From: Myxococcales bacterium
Lineage (GTDB): Bacteria; Myxococcota_A; Bradymonadia; UBA7976; UBA1532
Length of the DNA: 64,000 nt
Direction: 5' to 3'
Assembly (NCBI GenBank): GCA_020633555.1
Contig: JACKDL010000003.1
Span: 62,001 to 126,000 of the forward strand
This document shows, piece by piece, positions 39,040 to 48,354 of the stretch; positions within the stretch are counted from its first letter, which is position 1, and each line of letters begins with the position of its first letter. The translations under genes were made by a program, and so were the position numbers. The notes beneath the pieces are model-generated. The model did no database searches and was not told the origin of the DNA. It was given only the letters and a program-made list of their open reading frames with translations.

Positions 39040-40091
39040 TGCGTGGCCTCACCCGCCTGGTCCCCGTCGCCCTGGCGCTGGCCGCCGTGGGCTGCGGGCC
39101 GGAGTTCGATCCCGTCTCGCTCATCAACGACTACCGGCTCATCGGGCTGGCCACCGACACCCCCGACACCGTGCCCGACGCGGTGCTGCAGGTGAGCCTG
39201 GTGGATCTGGACCCCGCGGGCACCACCCCCGGCCCCATCCACTGGACGGTGTGCCCGTACACCTTCGGCGCCAGCGTGGCCTACGAGTGCCTGGTGCCCG
39301 AGACCGAGCTGCGCCTGGAGGACGCCGGCCCGACGCTGGAGGTCGACCTGGCCACCGCCGAGTTCGGGCCCTACCGCGGCCTGCGGGCCGCCCTGGAGCC
39401 CGCCGCCGCCGAGCTCACCCGCCAGATCCAGGCCTTCGACCCCAGCGCCGCCCCCATCAACGCCGACGTGCTGCTGCTGCAGGGCGTGAGCGTGTACGTG
39501 AAGGTGGAGTCCGGCCCCGAGGGGCGCCGCCAGAGCAGCGTGCGCCGGGTGAACGTCAGCGTCCCCCAGGCGGAGCGCTGCGCCCTCGCGCAGGCCGCCG
39601 CCACCGCCTGTGCCAACGGCGGCGAGGGCGCCCCCTTCCCCTGCCCCGAGGGGGTGGATCTGGCCTACCTGGCCACCGCCACCTGCGAGACCGATCCCAA
39701 CGCCAACCCGGGCATCACCCTGTTCGAGGTGGCGGGGCTGAACGGCGCCGCCCAGGCCGCCGCCGGCAGCAAGCTCACGCTGCGGGTGGTGCCCGCCGAG
39801 GGGGCGCGGCAGGCCTTCTACCAACGCGACCCCGACGCCCTGTGCCCCGACAGCGACGATCAGGAGGCGGTGCGCGGCGGCCCCTGCCAGGAGGAGCTGT
39901 ACTTCCGCTGGTACACCACCCAGGGGGAGTTCAAGCCGGGGGTCACCTTCGAGAGCGACACCATCCAGGACCGCGACACGGTGCTCACGCTCCCGAAGGA
40001 CGCCGAGGGCACGCTGACGGTGTTCGTGGTGGCGTATGACGGGCGGGGCGGGGTCAGCTACGCCCGCAAGGACGTGCCCATCGCCCCCTGA
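39039..40091 (+). CDS. Lipoprotein partner of the TonB-dependent receptor
   Basis: 350 residues, ATG overlapping the receptor stop (TGATG). The signal peptide ends in a lipobox (ALALAAVGC, then GPEFDP). The mature protein is beta-rich with several Cys, including WTVCPYTFGASVAYECLVPE, ERCALAQAAATACANGG and ALCPDSDDQEAVRGGPCQEE. The C-terminal region (VTFESDTIQDRDTVLTLP and TVFVVAYDGRGGVSYAR) looks like an Ig-like or cadherin-like strand set. No named family was recognised. Translational coupling implies it works with the receptor, as SusD-like or other surface lipoproteins do, though it is not SusD-like in sequence. Confidence 0.72.
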
Positions 40092-40127
40092 GGGGGGGCC
40101 GGCCCGCTCGGGGCCGGCGGCGCCGGC

Positions 40128-41297
<1,170 letters not shown>

Positions 41298-41332
41298 CCC
41301 AAACTCCAAGCGCAGGCGTGCAAAGAGGGCAC

Positions 41333-41360
41333 ATTCTGCAATTGCGTCGCCCCCTGTCAA
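41333..41360 (-). promoter_or_regulatory. Sigma-70-like promoter of metK
   Basis: On the minus strand a perfect -35 TTGACA (41360-41355) is followed after 16 bases by CAGAAT (41338-41333; 4 of 6 bases of the -10 consensus). That leaves an untranslated leader of about 30 bases before the metK ATG. The -35 overlaps the stop codon of the upstream gene. The leader is too short for a SAM riboswitch. Confidence 0.62.
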
Positions 41361-41890
41361 TGGGCCAGGGCCCAGGCCAGCAGCCCCAGCGCCAGCCCCA
41401 GTGCCAGCCCCCAGGCGAAGGGGCGCCCGCGATCAGCCTCCCCCTCGGGCCCCGGGGCGGCGGCCGGGAACGTGACCGTGTGCACCGTGTCGGCGTCCGC
41501 GTCGTACAGCAGCACGCCGTCCACGGCGAAGTGCAAGGCGTACTCCAGGAGCTGTCGGCGGGTGGTGCGCCGGGTGATCCGCGTGGCGCCGCCCGTCTTC
41601 ACCTCCACCAGCAGGGTCTGCCCGTGGCGGGTCACCAGGTAGTCGGCGGTCAGGCGGGCCTCGGTGGGCGCGCCGTCGACGGTGAAGACGTAGCGGGCCT
41701 CGGGGTGCCGGGCGATGACCGTGTAGCCCAGCGCCACCAGGCGGGCGCCGGCCGCCTCCTCGGCCGCGTGGCCCCGCACGGCGCGGGCCCGCACGTCCGC
41801 GCGCCGGCCGCGGGCCCGCCACTCCCGGCGCAGGGCCCAGGCGAGCGCCGCGCCCAGGGCGCACACGAGCAGCAGCAGCACGCCGTTCAC
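41357..41890 (-). CDS. Membrane-anchored PD-(D/E)XK nuclease-like protein
   Basis: 177 residues from GTG 41890; a second GTG three codons on is also possible. An N-terminal helix (about residues 4-20) is followed by a basic cytosolic stretch and a nuclease-like core. The core has Glu 44/45 on the first helix (HAAEEAAGARLVALGYTVI), Asp 83 in LTADYLVTRHGQ, Glu 96-Val-Lys 98 in TLLVEVKTGG, and Gln 112-x3-Tyr 116 in RRQLLEYALHF. The spacing matches the PD-(D/E)XK core with the RecB-type Q-x3-Y motif, as in YraN or restriction-type nucleases. A second helix closes the C-terminus (WGLALGLALGLLAWALAH). Whether it cuts DNA is inference. It lies just upstream of metK. Confidence 0.62.
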   Translation of the reverse strand: MNGVLLLLVCALGAALAWALRREWRARGRRADVRARAVRGHAAEEAAGARLVALGYTVIARHPEARYVFTVDGAPTEARLTADYLVTRHGQTLLVEVKTGGATRITRRTTRRQLLEYALHFAVDGVLLYDADADTVHTVTFPAAAPGPEGEADRGRPFAWGLALGLALGLLAWALAH

Positions 41891-41950
41891 GCCGTCCGCC
41901 CCCCACGGTCCAGTTGTGCCGACCCGCCGGCCCGCATACCGTCGCGCCCC

Positions 41951-43075
41951 GTGAGTGTCGCTCGTCGCCGGGCCTGCATCGTCTTCTCCTGCGCGCTCGC
42001 GGGCGCCCTGGGCTGTACCGACGAGCCCCCCGCCGCCGGCGAGAGCCTGAAGCTCGCCCTGGCCCGGGCCGAGGCGGAGCGCCGGGCCGCCCCGGTGAGC
42101 GACGCCCGGCAGCTCGCCGATCCGGCCACCCTGCGCGCGGCCCTGGCTCGCCCGGCCCACGAGGTCCTGCCTCGCCTGGGCGGCGTGGAGTATAGCCTCA
42201 CCCTCTCGGCCCAGGCGGTGGACACGGACGGGGGGGGCGAGCAGGCCCGCTTCAGCGACACGGTCAGCCTGCGGGTGGAGCCCGACGGCGACTTCGCCCT
42301 GATCCACGACGTGGACTGGGCCATCGCCGGCGACGCCCAGGGCCAGAGCGGGCGCCGCTGTGTGTGGTTCGAGGGGGCCTGGTACACCGCCGGGCGGCAC
42401 GGGCCCGCCACCCGCATCCCCGTGCGCGACGACGAGCCGCGGCGCTGCCTGGCCTCGGGTCTGGCCCCGCTGCGCGACCTCCTGGATCGGGTGGTGGACG
42501 AGCTGGAGCTGTCGCCCTCGGGACCCGTCGAGGTCCTGGGCCGCGGGGCCCAGCGGGTGGTGGGCCTGCGCGCCCCCCGGCCCGCCCAGGTGCCGCCGGC
42601 CGTGCCCGAGGCGTGGGGCGAGGCCCACCGCGAGCGCGCCATCGACTCGAAGGCCATCTTCGGCCCCCGGGGTTCGTTGTTCGCCGAGGCCACCGATCTG
42701 CGCGAAGCCAAGGTCAGCCTGACCTTGGACGACGCCACGGGCGCCCCGCTGGAGGCCCGCGTGGAGGCCGCCTTCGCCTTCCGCAAGCTCAGCCGCAACG
42801 GCCGGCTGGCGATCACCCTGGCCTTGCAAGCCCAGCGGCCGGCCGGGCCGGTGATCCCGCCGGCCAACGCCCGGGTGTGGGGGCCGCGCCCCCGCCCCTT
42901 CGCCGAGCTGGCCGCCTGGACCCAGGCGCCCAAGGCCGAGGCCGCCGATCCCGCCCTGCCCGGCCCGGGCGAGGCGCCGGAGCTCGAGCTCGAGATGGAG
43001 AAGGTGCCCGCGCCGCCGCCGGCGCCTTCACCCGCCGCCGACGGCGGCGCCCCCCCCATGGAGGATGCCCCATGA
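41951..43075 (+). CDS. Lipoprotein of unknown function, coupled to proB
   Basis: 374 residues from GTG 41951, which gives a basic N-terminus (VSVARRRACIVF) and a lipobox (LAGALGC, then TDEPP). The mature region has a Ser/Leu beta-strand series (GGVEYSLTLSAQAVDTDGGG, FSDTVSLRVEPDGDFALIHD) followed by GRRCVWFEGAWYTAGRHGP. This resembles lipoprotein beta-folds such as LolA-like or LppX-like proteins in rhythm only. A Pro/Glu-rich C-terminal tail (about 325-374) is disordered. The stop overlaps the proB ATG (ATGA), so expression is coupled although the functions seem unrelated. I do not recognise a family. Confidence 0.65.
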   Translation: MSVARRRACIVFSCALAGALGCTDEPPAAGESLKLALARAEAERRAAPVSDARQLADPATLRAALARPAHEVLPRLGGVEYSLTLSAQAVDTDGGGEQARFSDTVSLRVEPDGDFALIHDVDWAIAGDAQGQSGRRCVWFEGAWYTAGRHGPATRIPVRDDEPRRCLASGLAPLRDLLDRVVDELELSPSGPVEVLGRGAQRVVGLRAPRPAQVPPAVPEAWGEAHRERAIDSKAIFGPRGSLFAEATDLREAKVSLTLDDATGAPLEARVEAAFAFRKLSRNGRLAITLALQAQRPAGPVIPPANARVWGPRPRPFAELAAWTQAPKAEAADPALPGPGEAPELELEMEKVPAPPPAPSPAADGGAPPMEDAP

Positions 43076-44178
43076 GCGACCGCCCCACCCACTTCGGGGG
43101 CGCCCGCCGCGTCGTCATCAAGATCGGCAGCGCCGTGCTCCGCGACGGCCCGGAGTTCGACCGGGTGACGTTCGCCGCCCTGGTGCGCGACCTGGTGGGC
43201 CTGACCCGCGAGGGCCTGGAGGTGATCTGCGTGTGCAGCGGCGCCGTGGCCCTGGGTCTGTCGCAGCTTGGCGTGGGCCGCCGCCCCGAGCGCCTGAGCG
43301 AGCTGCAGGCCACCGCCGCCGTGGGCCAGGGCGTGCTCATGCGCCTGTGGAACGACGAGCTCAGCCACTACGGCCGCGTGGCCGGTCAGGTGCTGCTCAC
43401 CCACGACGATCTGCGCCACCGCGGCCGCTTCCTGGCCGCCCGCCACACGCTGCAGGCCCTGCTGGCCCTGGGCGCGGTGCCCGTCATCAACGAGAACGAC
43501 ACCGTGGCCGTCGACGAGATCAAGCTGGGCGACAACGACATGCTCTCCAGCCAGATCGTCAGCCTGGTGGGTGCCGGCTTGCTGGTGATCCTGTCGGACG
43601 TGCAGGGCCTGTACGACCGGGATCCCCGCGAGCCGGGGGCGGCGCTCATCCACCACGTGCCCCGCATCGACGCGGATCTCCTGCAGGGCACGGGCGGCAG
43701 CAGCAGCGGGCTGGGCAGCGGCGGCATGCGCACCAAGGTGCTGGCCGTGCAGCAGGTCAACCGCCTGGGGGTGCCGGGGATCATCGCCCCCGGCAAGAGC
43801 CCGCGGGTGCTTCGGCGCCTGTTCGAGGGCGAGGCGGTGGGCACCTGGTTCGCCCCCGAGCCCGACACCATGGGCAGCCGCAAGCACTGGATCGCCTACG
43901 CCAGCAAGCCCAGCGGGCGCCTCGTGGTGGACGCGGGCGCCCGGGCCGCCCTGTGCGCCCGGGGTCGCTCGCTGTTGCCCGTGGGCCTGAAGGGCGTCGA
44001 GGGCGACTTCGACACCGGCGACGTGGTCGAGGTGGCCGACGAGGCCGGCGAGATCTTCGCCCGCGGCCTGGCCTGCCACCCCGCCGACGCCCTGCGGGCG
44101 GCCCAGGGGGGGCACCTGAGCGCCGACGCCCCCGAGGCCATCCACCGGGACGACCTGGTGCTGCTTGCGGCACCGTAG
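43072..44178 (+). CDS. proB: Glutamate 5-kinase with PUA domain
   Basis: 368 residues. The amino-acid-kinase domain (1-255) has RRVVIKIGSAVLRDG, CVCSGAVALGLSQLG, the substrate region VPVINENDTVAVDEIKLGDNDMLSSQI and LILSDVQGLYDRDP-like ILSDVQGLYDRDP, then GSGGMRTKVLAVQ. The C-terminal PUA domain (about 280-360) includes GRLVVDAGARAALCARGRSLLPVGL. It phosphorylates glutamate to glutamyl 5-phosphate, the first step of proline synthesis. proA lies 16 kb away on the other strand, so the pathway is not an operon here. The start overlaps the preceding lipoprotein gene. Confidence 0.96.
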   Translation: MSDRPTHFGGARRVVIKIGSAVLRDGPEFDRVTFAALVRDLVGLTREGLEVICVCSGAVALGLSQLGVGRRPERLSELQATAAVGQGVLMRLWNDELSHYGRVAGQVLLTHDDLRHRGRFLAARHTLQALLALGAVPVINENDTVAVDEIKLGDNDMLSSQIVSLVGAGLLVILSDVQGLYDRDPREPGAALIHHVPRIDADLLQGTGGSSSGLGSGGMRTKVLAVQQVNRLGVPGIIAPGKSPRVLRRLFEGEAVGTWFAPEPDTMGSRKHWIAYASKPSGRLVVDAGARAALCARGRSLLPVGLKGVEGDFDTGDVVEVADEAGEIFARGLACHPADALRAAQGGHLSADAPEAIHRDDLVLLAAP

Positions 44179-44276
44179 CCGTAACCACCTTGAATTAAAG
44201 GCCTATCAAATTTAGGCGCAACACGGACCGCGGCCCGCCGATGGATCCAGACAGCCCCCGCTGCTGGAGCGCCGCC

Positions 44277-44996
44277 ATGCCCGCCTGTGCCCCCTGGACC
44301 TGGATCGCCCCGGTCCTCAACGCCCTGTTCCCCGCCCAGTGTGCCGCCTGCGAGGGGCCCGCCCCCCGGGCCGGGCTCTGCGCCCGCTGCCTGGATCTGG
44401 CCGGCCCCCGCGAGGGCCCCCGCTGCCGCCTGTGCGACCAGGCCCTGCCCGCCGAGGCCCCCGCCCACCGGTGCGGCCGCTGCCTGACCCGGCCGCCCGG
44501 CTTCGACCAGGCCTGGGGCATCTTCGACTACGCCGGCCCCTTCGGCGACGCCCTGCGCCGGGGCAAGTATGGCCGCCGCCCCGAGGTGGTGGCCGGCCTG
44601 GGTCGGGCGCTGCGAGCCCACCTGCCCGGGGCGCTGCGGCTGGACCCCCCACTGGCGGTGGTGCCCGTGGCGCTGCACCCCCGCCGGGTGGCGGCCCGCC
44701 GCTTCGACGTGCCCCTGGTGCTGGCGCACGGCGTCGCCGCCAGCCTGGGCGTGCCCTTGGCGCGGCGCGCACTGCGCCGCATCCACGACACGCCCGAGCA
44801 GGCCGGGCTGGACGAGAAGGCCCGCCGGCGCAACGTGCGCGACGCCTTCCGCGCCCGGGGCACGGTGCCCGCCGACGTGCTGCTGGTGGACGACGTGATC
44901 ACCACCGGCGCCACGGTGGACGCGGCGGCGCGGGCGCTGCGCCAAGGCGGTGCCGAGCGGGTGCGGGTGTTGGCGGCGGCGCTGGTGACGCGCTGA
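44277..44996 (+). CDS. ComF-family phosphoribosyltransferase-like protein
   Basis: 239 residues from ATG 44277, chosen over an in-frame ATG at 44241 because GGAG lies 7 bases upstream. The N-terminal part carries the ComF zinc-ribbon-like Cys pairs (CAACEG, CARC, CRLC, CGRC). GIFDYAGPFGDALRRGKYG, VVPVALHPRRVAARRFD and the PRPP-binding-like motif VLLVDDVITTGAT follow. ComF-type proteins are needed for DNA uptake in competent bacteria; many non-competent species also carry them. The preceding 98 bases contain an AT-rich island (44185-44220) with a small inverted repeat GCCTA/TAGGC, a possible promoter region. Confidence 0.88.
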   Translation: MPACAPWTWIAPVLNALFPAQCAACEGPAPRAGLCARCLDLAGPREGPRCRLCDQALPAEAPAHRCGRCLTRPPGFDQAWGIFDYAGPFGDALRRGKYGRRPEVVAGLGRALRAHLPGALRLDPPLAVVPVALHPRRVAARRFDVPLVLAHGVAASLGVPLARRALRRIHDTPEQAGLDEKARRRNVRDAFRARGTVPADVLLVDDVITTGATVDAAARALRQGGAERVRVLAAALVTR

Positions 44997-45015
44997 GCGC
45001 CCCGTGAGGACGGGC

Positions 45016-46104
45016 TCAGTCCTCGCCGGGCTCGCTGGCCTCGCTGGCGTCGTCGGCGGCCCCTCGCAGCACCCGCAGCCGCCCCTCGGGCTGGGCCAGC
45101 TCGGCCAGCACCACGGTGGCGAAGGCCCCCTTTGGCAAGGTGAAGGCCGCGTGCAGCGTGTCGCCCTCGACAGCCAGCTCCAGGTCCTGCGGGATCAGCC
45201 GGGCTGGCCGCTGGCTCCCGGGCGCGTGGCGGGCCAGAGCCTCCAGCCGCTCCGGGGTCAGCCCGAAGGCCGCGATGGCCTGGGCCTCGCGCTCGGCGGC
45301 GCGGTCGATGGGCGTGTAGGCCTTGGGCCCCACCAGCGGGCCGCAGGGGTCCACCTCGCCCGCCACCACCCGCGCGGCGTCCGCCTCGGCGTCTTGGCTG
45401 GTGAACAGCCCGCCGGTCTCGCGCTTCTGCAGCACGTCGCCCGGCACCAGCCGATGCAGATCACCCGCTGTCACCCGCCAGCCCAGCCAGTGGTTGAACA
45501 CCGCCGACTGCAGGGCGCTGGCCAGGAAGCCCGGATCCACCCGGCGATCCCGGGGTGGGCCGTGGTCGAGCATGTGCAGGGCCTGGGTCAGGTTGTCGTG
45601 CCCGAAGCGCTGCTCGCCGAAGTAGTTGGGCACCCCCTGAGCCACCAGGGCCTGCAGGGCCGCCAGCCGGTCGGCGGCGTCGGGGTGCAGCCCCCGCAGC
45701 CGGACGCGGAAGCGGTTGCCCTTCAGGTGGCCCATCTTCAGCTTCCGGCCGTGGCGGACCACCTGCAGCACCTGCAGCCGGTCGTCATCGATGGGCTTGG
45801 GCTCGGCGGGCAGCGACAGCCACTGGGTGGTCACCGCCCACTTGTCCTTGCGCCCCGCGCTGCCGACGTTGCGCAGCCCCACGCCGGCGGCCTTCGCCAG
45901 CATGCCCTTGGCCTGCGCCGTGGTGAGCCCGCGCTTGCGGATCTGCACGAAGAAGTGGCTGCCCTCGCCGCTGGGGGCGTAGGCGGGGATCTCGTCCACC
46001 TGGAAGTCGTCGGGGTCGCCGGTGAGGTGGCCGCCCAGGCCGGGCAGGGCCGCCGTGGCGTAGGGGCAGCCGGGCAGGCCGGGCTGAAACGGGGGGAAGC
46101 TCAG
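45016..46104 (-). CDS. truD: tRNA pseudouridine(13) synthase, probable CTG start
   Basis: 362 residues if CTG 46104 is the start. The frame has no ATG, GTG or TTG that covers the conserved N-terminus. The first GTG (45999) would remove the LPGLGGHLTGDPDDFQ block that family members need. The CTG is 8 bases after a GGGAGG site. Catalytic Asp sits in SAGRKDKWAVTTQ, matching the E. coli GQKDKHAVTEQ motif. GNRFRVRLRGL, VPNYFGEQRFGHDN and QSAVFNHWL are other family blocks. TruD converts U13 of tRNA-Glu to pseudouridine. It follows the FeS oxidoreductase gene by 37 bases and is probably co-transcribed. Confidence 0.9.
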   Translation of the reverse strand: MSFPPFQPGLPGCPYATAALPGLGGHLTGDPDDFQVDEIPAYAPSGEGSHFFVQIRKRGLTTAQAKGMLAKAAGVGLRNVGSAGRKDKWAVTTQWLSLPAEPKPIDDDRLQVLQVVRHGRKLKMGHLKGNRFRVRLRGLHPDAADRLAALQALVAQGVPNYFGEQRFGHDNLTQALHMLDHGPPRDRRVDPGFLASALQSAVFNHWLGWRVTAGDLHRLVPGDVLQKRETGGLFTSQDAEADAARVVAGEVDPCGPLVGPKAYTPIDRAAEREAQAIAAFGLTPERLEALARHAPGSQRPARLIPQDLELAVEGDTLHAAFTLPKGAFATVVLAELAQPEGRLRVLRGAADDASEASEPGED

Positions 46105-46141
46105 GGTCGGGCCCTCCCAGGGGCTGGGGTCAGGCCTTGAA

Positions 46142-48241
46142 TCAGGCCTCGGCGTCGGCGGGCACGTCGCCCGTGCGCCGGTCGAGCATCTCGGCGAGGT
46201 CCAGGACCTTCACCTTCTCCTCCTGGCTGCGGGCCTTCACCCCGTCGTCCACCATGGTCATGCAGAAGTTGCAGGCCACGGCGATGACGTCCGGCTTCGT
46301 CTCCAGGAGCTCGTCGGTGCGCACGTAGTTGATGCGCTGGCCGATGTCCATCTCCATCCACATCTGCCCGCCGCCGGCGCCGCAGCACAGCCCCTTCTGG
46401 TGGTGCCGCTCGCTCTCCACCCGGGTGACCCCCGGCATGGCGTCGATGAGATCCCGCTGGGGGTCGTAGATCTCGTTGTAGCGCCCCAGGTAGCAGCTGT
46501 CGTGGTAGACCACCTTCTGGCTCGCGGCGTCCCCGTCGGCGCCGGGCTTCAGCTTGCCCTCCTGCACCAGCTGGCTCAGCAGCTCGCTGTGGTGGATGAC
46601 CTCGTAGTGCCCGCCGAACTGCGTGTACTCGTTCTTGAGCGTGTTGAAGCAGTGCGGGCAGTGGGTCACGATCTTCTTCACGCCGGCCTTGTTCAGGGTC
46701 TCGACGTTCTTCTCGGCCATCTGCTGGAACAGGTACTCGTCGCCCAGGCGGCGGGCCGAGTCGCCCGTGCAGCTCTCGTTCTTGCCCAGGATGCCGAAGT
46801 CCACGCCGGCCTTCTTCATCAGGCGGGCCATGGACTGGGTGACCTTCTGGGCCCGGGCGTCCAGGGCGCCGGCGCAGCCGACCCAGTACAGGTACTCGGC
46901 GGGCTCCTTGGTGACGCGCTTGACCTCGAAGTCCAGCTCCTTGGTCCACTTCTCGCGCTCGTTCTTCGACAGGCCCCAAGGGTTGCCCTTGCGGTCCATC
47001 TTCTTCAGGGCCTGCTCGGCCCCGTGGCCCACGGCGCCCTCACCCATGGTCAGGTAGCGGCGCATGTCGATGATGTCGGGGATGTGCTCGTTGCCCACCG
47101 GGCACACCTCCATGCAGGCGCGGCAGGTGGTGCACGACCAGAGCACGTCGGGATCGATCACGCCCTTGTTGTCGGGCGTGGTCAGGTGCCACTTCGGATC
47201 ATCCAGATCGATCTTCTCGCCCGAGTGGAGGGCCTTGTAGCGATCCTCCATGTGGTGCTTCAGGTCGACGATGATGTGCATGGGCTTCAGCGGCTTGTCG
47301 CTCAGCGACGCCGGGCAGTTGTCGGTGCAGCGCCCGCACTCGGTGCAGGCCAGCCCGTCGAAGAGCTGCTTCCAGCTCAGGTCCTCCAGGGTCTTGGCGC
47401 CGAAGTACTCGGGGGCGTCGCCCTCGTCGTCGAAGGTCAGGTCCATCTTGCGGATCTGGCCCTTGGGACCCAGACCCATGAAGAAGATGTTGGGCGGCGC
47501 CGCGAAGACGTGGCTGTGCTTGCTGAAGGGCACGTAGTTGCTGAAGGCCAGCAGGTTGAGCAGGTGGCCCCACCAGGCGATCTGATAGCCCAGCTTCAGG
47601 GTGCCCTCGTCCATGCCGGTGGTGGCGCGGGCCAGCAGGCCGCTGAACCAGATGTAGGGCTGCTCGTCGATGCGGGCGGGGTTCAGGGCCATGTCGAAGC
47701 CCTGCTGCATGACCTCGAACAGCATCAGCCCGAAGATGAAGAAGATGGTGTACATGGCATCGCGGGTCAGCGGCAGCCGCTTGGGCTTGATGACCGTGCG
47801 GTTCACGAAGGCCATGCCCAGGCCCACCATGCACAGGAACCGGAAGGTGTCCGCCAGGCCCTGGTAGTACGTGCCGCTGCCCGGCAGGTGGAAGGCCGGC
47901 CCGGGCTCGGCCCGCCGCACCACCGCCCCGATGTTCAGCAGGCCATCGAGGATGAAGTTGATGGTGTCCACGCTCAGCACCATGAAGGCGCCGAAGATGA
48001 ACATGTGCAGGACCCCGCTGTAGAGGTACCCGTTGCGCGGCAGCCGCTTCTGGCCCACCACGTAGATGAACACGTTCTTGATGCGCTGCGGGATCTCGTC
48101 CCAGCGCACGTCGGGCCGCTTGCCCAGAGTGACCTGGCCAAACCGCATGTGGATCGCGTAGGCGAAGGCGATGCCCGCCAGCACCAGGAAACACAGGAAG
48201 GCGGCCACGCCGAAGAGGTTGGAGACTGGATGGTAGGTCAT
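46142..48241 (-). CDS. Membrane FeS oxidoreductase, EMO/EtfD (HdrDE-like) type
   Basis: 699 residues from ATG 48241, with GAGGAG about 10 bases upstream. The N-terminal half has about six membrane helices with several His (NarI/HdrE-like cytochrome b-type region). Two 4Fe-4S motifs follow, CTECGRCTDNCP and CTTCRACMEVCP, then two CCG/DUF224 cysteine-rich domains (HCPHCF, HDSCYLGRYN, GLCCGAGGGQ, VACNFCM). This is the architecture of ETF:(methyl)menaquinone oxidoreductases, which take electrons from ETF during beta-oxidation and reduce quinone, and also of heterodisulfide-reductase relatives. The acyl-CoA dehydrogenase elsewhere in the window fits the ETF role. ETF genes are not in view. Confidence 0.85.
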   Translation of the reverse strand: MTYHPVSNLFGVAAFLCFLVLAGIAFAYAIHMRFGQVTLGKRPDVRWDEIPQRIKNVFIYVVGQKRLPRNGYLYSGVLHMFIFGAFMVLSVDTINFILDGLLNIGAVVRRAEPGPAFHLPGSGTYYQGLADTFRFLCMVGLGMAFVNRTVIKPKRLPLTRDAMYTIFFIFGLMLFEVMQQGFDMALNPARIDEQPYIWFSGLLARATTGMDEGTLKLGYQIAWWGHLLNLLAFSNYVPFSKHSHVFAAPPNIFFMGLGPKGQIRKMDLTFDDEGDAPEYFGAKTLEDLSWKQLFDGLACTECGRCTDNCPASLSDKPLKPMHIIVDLKHHMEDRYKALHSGEKIDLDDPKWHLTTPDNKGVIDPDVLWSCTTCRACMEVCPVGNEHIPDIIDMRRYLTMGEGAVGHGAEQALKKMDRKGNPWGLSKNEREKWTKELDFEVKRVTKEPAEYLYWVGCAGALDARAQKVTQSMARLMKKAGVDFGILGKNESCTGDSARRLGDEYLFQQMAEKNVETLNKAGVKKIVTHCPHCFNTLKNEYTQFGGHYEVIHHSELLSQLVQEGKLKPGADGDAASQKVVYHDSCYLGRYNEIYDPQRDLIDAMPGVTRVESERHHQKGLCCGAGGGQMWMEMDIGQRINYVRTDELLETKPDVIAVACNFCMTMVDDGVKARSQEEKVKVLDLAEMLDRRTGDVPADAEA

Positions 48242-48354
48242 CGCAGTGACGCTCCTCGCACCGTCAAGACAAGCGCCCCTGACTACCACGCGGGCCCAGG
48301 CGAATCCAGCTTGGATGGCCCCCGGCGGGCGGCGGTCGCGCCGAAGTTGACGCA

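Noticed and set aside
41298..41360. SAM riboswitch in the metK leader
   Set aside because: The predicted transcript leader is only about 30 bases, too short for any SAM aptamer, and no fitting stems were seen.
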